Assembly (NCBI GenBank): GCA_001556125.1
Contig: LSIG01000072.1
Coordinates: forward strand, 1-46,784
Origin: Rhizobiales bacterium CCH10-E5
GTDB taxonomy: Bacteria > Pseudomonadota > Alphaproteobacteria > Rhizobiales > Beijerinckiaceae
Reading direction: 5' to 3'
Length of the DNA: 46,784 nt
The notes beneath the pieces were generated by a model, which was given only the letters and a program-made list of their open reading frames with translations, was not told where the DNA came from and did no database searches. The position numbers and the translations under genes were made by a program. This document shows, piece by piece, positions 24,719 through 33,314 of this stretch (its first letter is position 1; each line of letters starts with the position of its first letter).

Positions 24719-24797
24719 GTCAGGGCGAGCGCAGCGACCCATCCAAGGGAAACGTCGAGCGCGCGAGGCCGGATGACTTCTCTGCGCTCGCAATGAC
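24719..24797. repeat. Rhizobial-type intergenic inverted repeat
   Basis: GGCGAGCGCAGCGA near the left end faces TCTGCGCTCGCAATGAC at the right end, with GGATGACTT inside. This is a variant of the GTCATTGCGAGCGCAG family frequent between genes of Hyphomicrobiales. Confidence 0.6.
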
Positions 24798-24800
24798 CTG

Positions 24801-25550
24801 CTACCGCCCGCCGCCGACGCGCAGGATCGAGCCCGTCACATAGGACGCCGCATCGGAGAGCAGAAAAAGCACCGTCTCGGCGATTTCCTCGGCGGTCGCG
24901 GCGCGCTGCACCGGCACCAGCGGGGCGATGCGTCCGACACGGGCGGCGTCGCCGGTCGAGACGCCGTGAATATCGGTCTCGGTGATGCCGGGCGCGACCG
25001 CATTGACGCGGATGCCGGGCGCCAGCTCCTTCGACAGTCCGAGCGTGAGGCTGTCGATCGCGCCCTTGGAGGCGGCATACCAGACATATTCGCCAGCACC
25101 GCCGATCGTGGCCGCGACCGAGGAAATGTTGACGATCGCCCTACCCTGCGCCGTGCCGTTGGCGATCAAGGCGCGTGCGGCCTCGCGCGCGACAAGGATC
25201 GCCCCCGTCACGTTGACGTCGATGCAGGTGCGGATCACGGCCGCATCCGCCTGCGCGAGCGGGCTTGCCCGCCCGGTGATGCCGGCATTGTTGACCACAT
25301 GGGTCAGCGGCCCAAGCGCCTCTTTCGCCGCCTCGAAGACGCGCATGATGTCCTCCTCGCGCGCCATGTCGCCCTGAAGCGCGACCGCCTTCGCCCCGGC
25401 TGCCTCGCAGGCCGCGACGACCTCGGCCGCCGCCTTGGCCGCGCTCTGATAGTTCACCGCGACGTCATAGCCGCGCTGCGCGGCCATCACGCAGATGGCG
25501 GCGCCGATACCGCGGCTGCCGCCGGTGACGAGGAGAACAGGGCGGGACAT
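24801..25550 (-). CDS. Short-chain dehydrogenase/reductase
   Basis: This 249-residue classical SDR has the cofactor motif TGGSRGIG (about residues 9-16), NNAG (about 88-91), the catalytic Ser in NISSVAA and the catalytic Tyr and Lys in YAASK. The C-terminal block ends in DAASYVTGSILRVGGG. NADPH preference is suggested by the Arg after TGGS. The substrate is unknown. The gene is flanked on both sides by intergenic repeats and appears to be a single-gene unit. Confidence 0.92.
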   Translation of the reverse strand: MSRPVLLVTGGSRGIGAAICVMAAQRGYDVAVNYQSAAKAAAEVVAACEAAGAKAVALQGDMAREEDIMRVFEAAKEALGPLTHVVNNAGITGRASPLAQADAAVIRTCIDVNVTGAILVAREAARALIANGTAQGRAIVNISSVAATIGGAGEYVWYAASKGAIDSLTLGLSKELAPGIRVNAVAPGITETDIHGVSTGDAARVGRIAPLVPVQRAATAEEIAETVLFLLSDAASYVTGSILRVGGGR

Positions 25551-25583
25551 GGCGGCTCCTTGGATGTTCGCGTTTCAGACCCG

Positions 25584-25703
25584 AGCCCTCATCCTGAGGA
25601 GCGGGCCCGCGGCCCGCGTCTCGAAGGATGCTCCAGATGCCACCGTAGCGTCCTGAAGCATCCTTCGAGACGACCGCTGCGCGGTCTCCTCAGGATGAGG
25701 GCT
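25584..25703. repeat. Mosaic element with perfect 18-bp terminal inverted repeats
   Basis: AGCCCTCATCCTGAGGAG (25584-25601) is repeated inverted at 25686-25703. Inside, GTCTCGAAGGATGCT faces AGCATCCTTCGAGAC. The element fills the space between rpsI and the SDR gene. This type is widespread in Hyphomicrobiales. Confidence 0.8.
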
Positions 25704-25721
25704 GGAGGCTCAGTCAATACG

Positions 25722-25750
25722 AAAAGGGCGGCCCTTGCGAGCCGCCCTTT
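25722..25750 (-). terminator. Terminator after rpsI
   Basis: GGGCGGC (25726-25732) pairs with GCCGCCC (25741-25747); on the minus strand it is followed by TTTT. It lies 27 nt past the rpsI stop. Confidence 0.75.
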
Positions 25751-25776
25751 CCATAGATCGGACAGTCTGGAAACGA

Positions 25777-26256
25777 TCAGCGCTTCGAGAACTGGAAGCT
25801 GCGGCGGGCCTTGGCCTTGCCGAACTTCTTGCGCTCGACGACGCGCGAGTCGCGGGTCAGGAAGCCTTCCTTCTTGAGCGGGCCGCGAAGCTCGGGCTCG
25901 TAGAAGGTCAGGGCCTTGGAGATGCCGTGGCGCACCGCGCCGGCCTGGCCGGAGAGACCGCCGCCCTTGACCGAGACGACGACGTCGTACTGGGTCATGC
26001 GATCGACGAGTTGCAGCGGCTGCTGGAGGACCATGCGCAGCACGGGGCGCGCGAAATAGACCTCCTGGTCACGGGTGTTGACCGTGATCTTGCCGGTGCC
26101 GGGCTTGATCCAGACGCGGGCGATGGCGTTCTTGCGCTTGCCGGTGGCATAGGCGCGGCCCTGGGCGTCGACCTTCTTGACGTGGACCGGAGCGGCCTCG
26201 GCCTGGGTCGTCTTGACGCCACCGAGATCGGCGAGAGACTGGAGAACTTCAGCCAT
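25777..26256 (-). CDS. rpsI: 30S ribosomal protein S9
   Basis: This 159-residue protein is S9 with the alphaproteobacterial N-terminal extension (about 30 residues). The conserved core is visible: [36 protein letters not shown], and the C-terminal ending RRSFQFSKR, whose basic tail reaches the ribosomal P site. The start lies 3 nt after the rplM stop codon, so the two genes are co-transcribed, as in most bacteria. The longer frame upstream runs across rplM in another phase and is a shadow. Confidence 0.97.
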   Translation of the reverse strand: MAEVLQSLADLGGVKTTQAEAAPVHVKKVDAQGRAYATGKRKNAIARVWIKPGTGKITVNTRDQEVYFARPVLRMVLQQPLQLVDRMTQYDVVVSVKGGGLSGQAGAVRHGISKALTFYEPELRGPLKKEGFLTRDSRVVERKKFGKAKARRSFQFSKR

Positions 26257-26258
26257 GA

Positions 26259-26720
26259 TCAGACCCTCGCATTCTTGCTGTTGAGCGCGGCGACGTCGAG
26301 CGTCTCCGGCGACTGGGCCGCATGGGGGTGCTCCGCGCCCTTGTAGACGCGCAGGTTGCCGAGGATCTGGCGGAAGAGCGGGCCGCGGGGCAGCATGCGC
26401 TCGACGGCCTTCTCGACGATCCGCTCGGGGAAGCGCCCCTCGAGGATGAACTTGGCCGAACGCTCCTTGATGCCGCCGGCATAGCCGGTGTGGTGGTAAT
26501 ACACCTTCTGGTCGCGCTTGCGGCCGGTCAGGACCACCTTGTCGGCGTTGATGACGATGATGTTGTCGCCGCAGTCGACATGGGGGGTGTAGGCCGCCTT
26601 GTGCTTGCCGCGCAGACGCATCGCCACCACGGAGGCGAGACGGCCGACGACGAGCCCGGAGGCGTCGATCACAACCCACTTCTTTTCGACATCGGCGGGC
26701 TTGAGCGAGATGGTCTTCAT
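26259..26720 (-). CDS. rplM: 50S ribosomal protein L13
   Basis: This 153-residue protein is L13: the opening [18 protein letters not shown], the block [16 protein letters not shown], then [13 protein letters not shown] and [20 protein letters not shown] are family hallmarks. The ATG at 26720 starts the usual MKTIS sequence; the frame upstream is not conserved in character. A 6-bp inverted repeat and an intergenic repeat lie 150-240 nt upstream. In other bacteria this operon is autoregulated through its leader; whether that holds here is unknown. Confidence 0.97.
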   Translation of the reverse strand: MKTISLKPADVEKKWVVIDASGLVVGRLASVVAMRLRGKHKAAYTPHVDCGDNIIVINADKVVLTGRKRDQKVYYHHTGYAGGIKERSAKFILEGRFPERIVEKAVERMLPRGPLFRQILGNLRVYKGAEHPHAAQSPETLDVAALNSKNARV

Positions 26721-26873
26721 CGCGGGCACCCTTCGGAGCGTTGAAAAAAGGACAAGCCGCCGGCGGACCGGCGGCGGTGTGAGCGGGGGATAGGGGCACG
26801 CCGCTCCGGTGTCAAGCATTGTTCGGCACTCGGGAAACCGAAAAACGCATTGTTTTCAGAGAAATGCCGAAAA

Positions 26874-26889
26874 CGGTATCATAATACCG
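26874..26889. promoter_or_regulatory. Inverted repeat upstream of rplM-rpsI
   Basis: CGGTAT (26874-26879) faces ATACCG (26884-26889) around CATA. On the minus strand the sequence TATTAT inside it could serve as a -10 box for rplM, but no good -35 box was found. It may be an operator or chance. Confidence 0.3.
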
Positions 26890-26899
26890 CACCTCGTTC

Positions 26900-26963
26900 G
26901 TCATGCTCGGGCTTGACCCGAGCCTCTCGAGCCGGAGATTCTCGGGTCAGGCCCGAGAATGAC
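26900..26963. repeat. Rhizobial-type intergenic palindrome pair
   Basis: GTCATGCTCGGGCTTGACCC is followed by the matching inverted arm, then by GATTCTCGGGTC facing GGCCCGAGAATGAC. It shares its core with the element at 15447-15546. Confidence 0.75.
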
Positions 26964-26975
26964 GCCGCGTTGACC

Positions 26976-27419
26976 TCAGCGCTCCGCGGGGATCGAATAG
27001 GTCCCCGTCGCATGGGCGACCATCTCGCTCTCGCCCTGCGAGTAGAGCGAGACTTCGCCCACGGCGAGCCGCTTGCCGAGCTTGAGCAACCTCGCCTCCC
27101 CGATCAGGGCTGCGGGCGCCGGCTTGCGCAGGAAGTTGAAGGACAGGCTCGTGGTCACCGCGAGCGCGACCGGGCCGATCTGGCCGAGGATCGCGGCATA
27201 GAGCGCGAGATCGGCCAGCGCCATCATCGTCGGGCCGGAGATCGTGCCCCCGGGGCGCAGATGCTTCTCGTGATAGTCGCAGCGCATGCGGGCGCTCATC
27301 GGCCCGACCTCCTCGACGAAATAGGTGCGCCCGCCGCTGTGCAGCTGCGGGAAGACCTCGTCGAGAAAGGCCTCGAGCTGCGCGGCGTTCATGCGGGGCG
27401 TGGGGTCGCACAGGGTCAT
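26976..27419 (-). CDS. PaaI-type hotdog-fold thioesterase
   Basis: This 147-residue protein has the single hotdog domain of the PaaI/YdiI acyl-CoA thioesterases: HLRPGGTISGPTMMALADLALYAAI carries the conserved central helix with its acidic residue, and SLSFNFLRKP the following strand. It probably hydrolyses a CoA thioester; the substrate is unknown. It is divergent from the enoyl-CoA hydratase-like gene with 107 nt between them, and both act on acyl-CoA compounds. Confidence 0.85.
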   Translation of the reverse strand: MTLCDPTPRMNAAQLEAFLDEVFPQLHSGGRTYFVEEVGPMSARMRCDYHEKHLRPGGTISGPTMMALADLALYAAILGQIGPVALAVTTSLSFNFLRKPAPAALIGEARLLKLGKRLAVGEVSLYSQGESEMVAHATGTYSIPAER

Positions 27420-27526
27420 CTCGGGCGGTCCGGCACAGGCAGCGATGAGGAGATGCCCCTTGCAGCATGGGGGAGCGCGGCGGACAATGCCGCAAAACGC
27501 ACAGGGAAACGCCGAAGGTCACCGCC

Positions 27527-28339
27527 ATGAACGCCCATGCCCGCCCTGAAGCGGCCCCCGTGCTGCGACGCGAGGACAGCGAGGGCATCGCCGTCCTCAC
27601 GCTCGACCGGCCGCAATCGCGCAATCCGCTCAGCGAGGCGATGCTGGCCGCGCTGGCCGATAGCTTCACAGCCATCGCCGCCGACCGGAGCGTCAAGGCG
27701 GTCGTGCTGGCAGCCGAAGGCCCGGTGTTCTGTGCCGGGCACGACCTCAAGGAGATGAGCGCGCACCGCGCCGATCCCGATCGCGGGCGCGCCTATTTCA
27801 CCGACATCCTCGGGCGCTGCTCGGGCGTGATGCAGCAGATCACCGCCCTGCCCCAGCCGGTGATTGCGGCCGTCGAGGGCACGGCGACGGCGGCGGGGTG
27901 CCAGTTGGTGGCGAGCTGCGACCTCGCCGTGGCGGGCGATGCCGCCCGCTTCTGCACGCCGGGCGTCCATATCGGGCTGTTCTGTTCGACGCCGATGGTG
28001 GCGCTGACGCGCAACCTCTCCGCCAAGCACGCCATGGAGATGCTGCTGCTGGGCGAGATGGTGCCCGCCGACGAGGCCGCCCGGATGGGGCTGGTCAACC
28101 GCGTGGTGGCGGCCGGCAGCGCGCTGGCGGAGGCCAAGCGTCTCGCCGGCGTGATCGCCTCGAAATCCTCAGGCACGATCCGCATCGGCAAGCGCGCCTT
28201 CTACGAGCAGCGCGAGATGGGCCTGGCGGCGGCCTACGACCACGCCTCGGCGGTGATGGTCGAGAACATGCTGGCGCGCGATGCCGAAGAGGGCATCGGC
28301 GCCTTCGTGGAAAAGCGTGCGCCCGTGTGGGAGGGGTAG
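27527..28339 (+). CDS. Enoyl-CoA hydratase/isomerase family protein (ECHDC3-like)
   Basis: This 270-residue crotonase-fold protein shows the oxyanion-hole segments FCAGHDLKEM (about 69-78) and TATAAGCQLVASCDLAVA (about 116-133), followed by FCTPGVHIGLFCSTPMVAL. The latter wording is close to the group named enoyl-CoA hydratase domain-containing protein 3. The second catalytic Glu of true enoyl-CoA hydratases is not obvious at its expected place, so hydratase activity is uncertain. The ATG at 27527 is chosen; the in-frame region upstream overlaps the promoter space of the divergent thioesterase gene. Confidence 0.88.
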   Translation: MNAHARPEAAPVLRREDSEGIAVLTLDRPQSRNPLSEAMLAALADSFTAIAADRSVKAVVLAAEGPVFCAGHDLKEMSAHRADPDRGRAYFTDILGRCSGVMQQITALPQPVIAAVEGTATAAGCQLVASCDLAVAGDAARFCTPGVHIGLFCSTPMVALTRNLSAKHAMEMLLLGEMVPADEAARMGLVNRVVAAGSALAEAKRLAGVIASKSSGTIRIGKRAFYEQREMGLAAAYDHASAVMVENMLARDAEEGIGAFVEKRAPVWEG

Positions 28340-28492
28340 GCGCGGGGACCCCCTCTCCTGTAAGGAAAGGGGCAGGGGTGAGGTGTCGGCCCCTGGACCA
28401 GATTTCTGCCCCAGCCCGCTATCGTTTCACTGGTTTGCCGTCCGGCCCTCACCCCTGCCCCTCTCCCACGCGGGAGAGGGGTTCCCCGCGCC
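28340..28492. repeat. Mosaic element with CCCCTCTCC / GGGGTGAGG inverted ends
   Basis: The left part has CCCTCTCC then GGGGCAGGGGTGAGG. The right part has the inverted CCTCACCCCTGCCCC and a hairpin CCCCTCTCCC facing GGGAGAGGGG. This common Hyphomicrobiales intergenic element fills nearly all of the space between the two genes. Confidence 0.75.
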
Positions 28493-28519
28493 TCTCCTTG
28501 CCGGATCAGAGCCTTTTCC

Positions 28520-29050
28520 ATGTCCCACGACGCCTATCCCGACGCCCAGATCCGTCAGATCCTCAAGGACACCAAGCGCATCGCGCTGGTCGGCGCCTCG
28601 GCCAACGAGGCGCGGCCGTCCTGGATCGTGACGAAATACCTGCTCGACCGGGGCTATGACGTCATCCCCGTCAATCCCGGCCTCGCCGGCCAGACACTGC
28701 TGGGCAAGACCGTCTATGGCTCGCTGAAGGATGTGCCGGGCGCGATCGACATGGTCGAGATCTTCCGCAACTCGGAGGCCGCCGGGCCGCTCACCGACGA
28801 GGCGCTGACGCTCGATCCGCTGCCGAAGGTGATCTGGATGCAGCTCTCCGTGCGCAATGACGAGGCGGCGGCGAAGGCCGAGGCGAAGGGCGTCGCCGTG
28901 ATCATGAACCGCTGCCCCAAGATCGAATATGGCCGGCTCTCGGGCGAGATCGGCTGGCAGGGCATCAACTCGCGCATCCTGTCGTCGAAGAAGCCGGTGC
29001 TCGCCGGCAAGGGCTTCCAGAAGCTGACGATCCACCGCCCGGGGACGTGA
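28520..29050 (+). CDS. CoA-binding domain protein (YccU family)
   Basis: This 176-residue protein has the Rossmann-like CoA_binding domain: RIALVGASANEARPSWIVTKYLL near the start, VIPVNPGLAGQ after it, and MVEIFRNSE and CPKIEY further on. The family is widely conserved and poorly understood; members bind CoA or related nucleotides. It lies 92 nt upstream of metY on the same strand, but metY has its own promoter candidate. Confidence 0.88.
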   Translation: MSHDAYPDAQIRQILKDTKRIALVGASANEARPSWIVTKYLLDRGYDVIPVNPGLAGQTLLGKTVYGSLKDVPGAIDMVEIFRNSEAAGPLTDEALTLDPLPKVIWMQLSVRNDEAAAKAEAKGVAVIMNRCPKIEYGRLSGEIGWQGINSRILSSKKPVLAGKGFQKLTIHRPGT

Positions 29051-29070
29051 AGACCCGCGCGGCCGATGAA

Positions 29071-29099
29071 TTGACGCTGCCGGGACCGTTCGATAAAAC
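29071..29099 (+). promoter_or_regulatory. Promoter of metY
   Basis: TTGACG (29071-29076), a 17-nt spacer and TAAAAC (29094-29099) precede metY. The start of transcription would fall at about 29106, right before the ATG of a 12-codon frame (29107-29145, [12 protein letters not shown]) whose stop overlaps the metY start codon. No SAM riboswitch was recognised in the short leader. Confidence 0.5.
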
Positions 29100-29141
29100 G
29101 AACGCAATGTCTCGCATTCAGAAGATCGCAGGGAGTAGACG

Positions 29142-30419
29142 ATGACCGACCGCGCACCCGGTTTCCATACGCTCGCCATCCATGCCGGCGCCGCGCCGGA
29201 TGCGGCCACCGGCGCGCGCGCCACGCCGATCTACCAGACGACCTCCTTCGTCTTCGACGATGTCGACCATGCCGCCTCGCTGTTCGGGCTGCAGGCCTTC
29301 GGCAACATCTACACCCGCATCGGTAACCCGACCAATGCGGTGCTGGAGGAGCGCGTCGCGGCGCTGGAAGGCGGCACGGCCGCGCTCGCCGTCGCCTCGG
29401 GCCATGCGGCCGAGTTCCTGACCTTCCATGCGCTGCTGCAGCCGGGCGACGAATTCGTCGCCGCCAAGAAGCTCTATGGCGGCTCGATCAACCAGTTCAA
29501 CCACTCCTACAAGAACTTCGGCTGGAACGTGATCTGGGCCGATTCGGACGATCTGGAGGCCTTCGCGGCCGCCGTGACGCCGAAGACCAAGGCGATCTTC
29601 ATCGAGTCCATCGCCAATCCGGGCGGCGTGATCGTCGACATCGCCGGCATCTCGAAGATCGCGAAGAAGCACAACATCCCGCTGATCGTCGACAATACCA
29701 TGGCGACGCCCTACCTGATCCGCCCCTTCGAGCACGGCGCCGACATCGTCGTGCATTCGCTGACCAAGTTCCTCGGCGGCCACGGCAATTCGATCGGCGG
29801 CATCATCGTCGATGGCGGCTCGTTCAACTGGGTCGGCGACGACCGCTACCCGATGCTCTCCAAGCCGCGGCCGGAGTATAACGGCATGGTGCTCGGCGAG
29901 ACCTTCGGCAATTTCGCCTTCGCCATCGCGACCCGCGTGCTCGGCCTGCGCGACATGGGCCCGGCGCTCTCGCCCTTCAACGCCTTCATGATCCTCACCG
30001 GCATCGAGACGCTGCCGCTGCGCATGCAGCGCCATTGCGAGAGCGCGCTCGCGGTCGCGACCCATCTCTCGAAGCATCCGGCGGTGGAGTGGGTCAGCTA
30101 TCCGGGCCTGCCCGGAGACAAATACCACGAGCTGGCGAAGCGCTACTCGCCGAAGGGCGCCGGCGCGGTCTTCACCTTCGGCCTGAAGGGCGGCTACGAC
30201 GCCGGCGTCAACCTCGTCACCGAGCTCAAGCTGTTCTCGCATCTGGCCAATATCGGCGACACGCGCTCGCTGGTGATCCACCCGGCCTCGACCACGCATC
30301 GCCAGCTCAGCGACGAGCAGAAGACGGCATCCGGCGCCGGCCCGCAGGTCATCCGCCTGTCGATCGGGCTCGAGGATGTGCAGGATCTGATCGACGATCT
30401 GGATCAAGCGCTGGCCTGA
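29142..30419 (+). CDS. metY: O-acetylhomoserine sulfhydrylase / aminocarboxypropyltransferase
   Basis: This 425-residue PLP enzyme makes homocysteine from O-acetylhomoserine and sulfide in methionine biosynthesis. The opening [20 protein letters not shown], the segment [22 protein letters not shown], the cofactor-binding [13 protein letters not shown], the Schiff-base Lys in [11 protein letters not shown], and the ending [14 protein letters not shown] all match the Cys/Met metabolism family, MetY group. The start has GGGAG upstream. Regulation by a short leader is possible (see promoter entry). The homoserine precursor is supplied by hom. Confidence 0.95.
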   Translation: MTDRAPGFHTLAIHAGAAPDAATGARATPIYQTTSFVFDDVDHAASLFGLQAFGNIYTRIGNPTNAVLEERVAALEGGTAALAVASGHAAEFLTFHALLQPGDEFVAAKKLYGGSINQFNHSYKNFGWNVIWADSDDLEAFAAAVTPKTKAIFIESIANPGGVIVDIAGISKIAKKHNIPLIVDNTMATPYLIRPFEHGADIVVHSLTKFLGGHGNSIGGIIVDGGSFNWVGDDRYPMLSKPRPEYNGMVLGETFGNFAFAIATRVLGLRDMGPALSPFNAFMILTGIETLPLRMQRHCESALAVATHLSKHPAVEWVSYPGLPGDKYHELAKRYSPKGAGAVFTFGLKGGYDAGVNLVTELKLFSHLANIGDTRSLVIHPASTTHRQLSDEQKTASGAGPQVIRLSIGLEDVQDLIDDLDQALA

Positions 30420-30434
30420 TCTTCGTCAATAGCC

Positions 30435-30587
30435 ACGCCGTCATTCCGGGGCGCCCGCAGGGCGAGCCCGGAACCCATAACCGCAGGCGGCTGCAGAAAG
30501 CACGCGGCCGCCGGTCGCCTTTCCTTGGGTGCTCGGCGGTCATGGGTTCCGGGCTCATTGCTTCGCAATGCCCCGGAATGACGGCGT
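30435..30587. repeat. Mosaic element with perfect 18-bp terminal inverted repeats
   Basis: ACGCCGTCATTCCGGGGC (30435-30452) is repeated inverted at 30570-30587. Inside, GAGCCCGGAACCCAT faces ATGGGTTCCGGGCTC. It lies between the convergent metY and ctaA genes and is typical of Hyphomicrobiales. Confidence 0.8.
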
Positions 30588-30590
30588 GCT

Positions 30591-31658
30591 TCACCCCCGC
30601 GCGGCGCCCTCGTTGCGCGTCACATGCACGACGCCCATCGCCAGCACGAGGAAGCCGAGCGCCTGGTGGGCGAGGCCGGCCCAGAGCGGCACGACCAGCA
30701 GCAGCGTGACGATGCCCAGCACGGCCTGGCTCAGCGTCAGGCCGGCGAGAGCGGTCGCGCGCTTGGCCCCGCCCGAGCCCGGCGCCGCCTTGCGCAGCGA
30801 GACCATGTGCCAGAGCGCCAGCGCCAGCAGCAGATAGGCGCCGAGGCGGTGGTTGAACTGCACCAGCGCGGCGTTGTCGACGAAGTTCTCCCAGAAGGCG
30901 GGCCGCACGAACAGCGTCTCGGCGCCGGGCACCAGCGCGCCGTCCATCAGCGGCCAGGTGTTGTAGACGAACCCGGCGCGCGAGCCGGCGACGAGCCCGC
31001 CGAGCGCGATCTGCCCGAAGAGCAGCGCGAGCAGCAGCCAGGCCATGCCCCGGCCCTGCGCCGGTTCGGCCCGACGCGGCGGGGTCAGGAATGTCGCGAA
31101 GGCGACGACGGAGGCGAAGAAGAGCGCGGCGAAGGTCAGATGCAGCGTCAGCTTGACCGGCGCGACCGCGATCATGCCGGGCTGCAGGCCGGACGCCACC
31201 ATGATCCAGCCGATCGTGCCCTGCAGGCCGAGCAGCAGCCCCATGCCGAAGAGCACCAGGGTCTGGCGCCAGGACAGCAGCCGCAGGCCTGCGACAACCA
31301 GGAAGCCGCCGAGATAGACCAGGCCGATGAAGCGGCCGAGCTGGCGGTGGCCCCATTCCCACCAGTAGATGAACTGGAACTCGCCGAGGCTCATGCCCTG
31401 GTTCAGCAGCTGGTATTGCGGGCTGGCGCGGTATTTCGCGAATTCACTCGCCCAGGCCTCGGCCGAGAGCGGCGGCAGGGCGCCGGTGATCGGCTTCCAT
31501 TCCGTGATCGAGAGGCCGGAGCCCGTCAGCCGCGTCGCGCCGCCGACGACGACCATGACGAAGACCAGCGCCGCCACGGCCCAGAGCCAGCGCCTGACCC
31601 CGGCATGCTGGCCGCCCTGCAGGATGATCGAGGGGTGTCTGTCGAGAGCGATCGTCAC
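30591..31658 (-). CDS. ctaA: Heme A synthase (type 2 CtaA/Cox15)
   Basis: This 355-residue integral membrane protein oxidises the C8 methyl group of heme O to make heme A for cytochrome c oxidase. About eight membrane segments are predicted. The conserved histidines of the two heme-binding halves are visible in WWEWGHRQLGR, TLHLTFAALF, VQFNHRLGAYL and LAHQALGFLVL. The opening GGATRLTGSGLSITEWKPITG is the family signature. The length fits the proteobacterial/mitochondrial type 2 proteins. It is divergent from the DUF2842 gene with 139 nt between. Confidence 0.96.
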   Translation of the reverse strand: MTIALDRHPSIILQGGQHAGVRRWLWAVAALVFVMVVVGGATRLTGSGLSITEWKPITGALPPLSAEAWASEFAKYRASPQYQLLNQGMSLGEFQFIYWWEWGHRQLGRFIGLVYLGGFLVVAGLRLLSWRQTLVLFGMGLLLGLQGTIGWIMVASGLQPGMIAVAPVKLTLHLTFAALFFASVVAFATFLTPPRRAEPAQGRGMAWLLLALLFGQIALGGLVAGSRAGFVYNTWPLMDGALVPGAETLFVRPAFWENFVDNAALVQFNHRLGAYLLLALALWHMVSLRKAAPGSGGAKRATALAGLTLSQAVLGIVTLLLVVPLWAGLAHQALGFLVLAMGVVHVTRNEGAARG

Positions 31659-31797
31659 GGAAGCGGGGCCTTCGGTCGCATCGGATTGGCTTCACAAGCG
31701 CGGGAGCAGGTGACAGATAGTCGGCGCGCCGGGAGCCGACAACGCCCGCATTGCCGCAGGCCGGCGCCCGCGCCGAGAACCAGGACGAGACCGCCCG

Positions 31798-32007
31798 ATG
31801 AGACAGACCCACCGCAAGCTGATCGGCGCCGTCGTCATCATCGTCTTCGTCTGCGTCTACGCTCTCGTCGCCATGGCGCTGGCGCAGGGGCGCATCACCG
31901 AGGCGCCGAAATTCGTGCAGACCATCGCCTATATCGCGCTCGGCCTGGTCTGGGTGCTGCCGCTGCTGCCGCTGATCAAGTGGATGGAGCGGAAGGACCG
32001 GGTCTGA
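31798..32007 (+). CDS. DUF2842 small membrane protein
   Basis: This 69-residue protein has two membrane segments (LIGAVVIIVFVCVYALVAMAL and IAYIALGLVWVLPLLPLI) and ends with KWMERKD, matching the small alphaproteobacterial DUF2842 family. Its function is unknown. Its place beside ctaA suggests, without proof, a link with respiratory complex assembly. Confidence 0.85.
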   Translation: MRQTHRKLIGAVVIIVFVCVYALVAMALAQGRITEAPKFVQTIAYIALGLVWVLPLLPLIKWMERKDRV

Positions 32008-32018
32008 AGCGCGCACCC

Positions 32019-32109
32019 GTCATGCTCGCCCTTGTGGCGAGCATCCACGTCTTGAACTCAGGTCCCGACCAGCAAAGACGTGGATGGTCGGGACAAGCCC
32101 GACCATGAC
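32019..32109. repeat. Rhizobial-type intergenic repeat
   Basis: GTCATGCTCGCC at the left end and GGTCGGGACAAGC then CGACCATGAC at the right, with CATCCACGTCTT facing AAGACGTGGATG inside. It fills the space between the DUF2842 gene and the deacetylase gene. Confidence 0.65.
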
Positions 32110-32117
32110 GTCCGGCG

Positions 32118-33170
32118 CTATTCGGCGTTCACCCGCCGCCCCCGGTTCCAGAGCCAGAACGGCAACCCGGACAGCAGCGCCCTTACGGCCGCCTCGCTCT
32201 GGTGCAGCCCGTTGAGCGAGACGCGCGGCAAAGCGTGGAGGTGGTCGGCATGCTCCGCGAAGAGATGGCCCGGCCGCGTCGTCACCGCGCTGGCGAAGCC
32301 TGCCGCCTTCGCCATGGCGAACTCCCGCGGACCGGCCGAGGTGGGGTCGCCGACCGGATAGGCGAAGTGGCGGATGGGGAGGCCAAGCTCGGCCTCGATC
32401 CGGGTTCTGCTCTCGGTGATCTCGGCGTGGGCGAAGGCCTCGTCATGCTTGGCCAGCATCGGATGCGTCAGCGTGTGGGCGCCGATGGTGACGCCCGGCG
32501 CGCCGGCCAAAGCGCGCAGCGTCTCCCAGGGCAGGCATTCGCGCTCCACGAGCGCGGCGGAATCCATGCCGGCCTGGGCCATGAGATCGGAAATCGCCGA
32601 CAGCAGAATCGCTTCCGGCTGTTTGCGCAGACGCCAGTAGAGCGCCTCAAAAGCGCGCTGCTTGCCGGCTTCGCTGGCCGTCCTGGCCGTGAAGGGGCCG
32701 TCTGGCAGGGAAAGCGAGAGCGCCGGCAGCGCGCGGATCGCCTCCTCCAGTTCCAGCCACCAGAGCCGCGCGGTGCGGTCGGCGAAGCCCGGCGTGACGA
32801 AGAGCGTCCACGGCGCGTGATGCTTCGCCAGCACCGGCCAGGCGTGCTCGACATTGTCGCGATAGCCGTCGTCAAAGGTCAGCGCGACGAAGAAGCGGCC
32901 CGGGCGCGGTGCCGCCAGCCGAACGAGCGCTTCGTCCAGCGACACTAGATCGTAGCCCTCGGCGCGGATCAGGGCGAGCGTGCGGTCGAGGAAGTGGGGC
33001 GTGATCTCGAGCAGGCCGTTCGGCCGGAAGCCGCCCGCGCCTCGCGGCCGGACATGGTGCAGCGTCAGGATCACGCCGCGGCCCTGCGCGAGGCCCCTGC
33101 CCCAGCGGTCGGCGCATGTGGCCGCGATCGCCCTGAAGACGGCGGAGAAGGCAAGGTGGCGCAGGTTCAT
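32118..33170 (-). CDS. Polysaccharide deacetylase (NodB homology)
   Basis: This protein of about 350 residues carries the NodB domain: the metal-binding pair of Asp in ALTFDDGYRDNVEHAW, the His motif HTLTHPML, and a later FAYPVGDP segment. It removes acetyl groups from sugar polymers or acts on their precursors. No signal peptide is seen from the preferred start at 33170 (MNLRHLAFSAVF); a longer start at 33224 would add 18 residues. It stands at the edge of the exopolysaccharide genes and is divergent from the acetyltransferase gene, which suggests that both modify the same polymer. Confidence 0.88.
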   Translation of the reverse strand: MNLRHLAFSAVFRAIAATCADRWGRGLAQGRGVILTLHHVRPRGAGGFRPNGLLEITPHFLDRTLALIRAEGYDLVSLDEALVRLAAPRPGRFFVALTFDDGYRDNVEHAWPVLAKHHAPWTLFVTPGFADRTARLWWLELEEAIRALPALSLSLPDGPFTARTASEAGKQRAFEALYWRLRKQPEAILLSAISDLMAQAGMDSAALVERECLPWETLRALAGAPGVTIGAHTLTHPMLAKHDEAFAHAEITESRTRIEAELGLPIRHFAYPVGDPTSAGPREFAMAKAAGFASAVTTRPGHLFAEHADHLHALPRVSLNGLHQSEAAVRALLSGLPFWLWNRGRRVNAE

Positions 33171-33314
33171 CTGTCCGTTCCGCGGCAACCGCCCGCTAAC
33201 GCTGTTGTCCGATGGCGGCGCCATCGCGAGCGATCTCGGGCGATCTTGGCCAGTCCGTTCACAATAGCGGGTTAAGGAGGCGGCATTGCCGTTGCTCCCG
33301 AGGCTTTCAGATCC

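Noticed and set aside
29051..29141. SAM riboswitch before metY
   Set aside because: The 91-nt space contains neither the SAM-II pseudoknot wording nor a multi-helix fold; the promoter candidate leaves only about 36 nt of leader.
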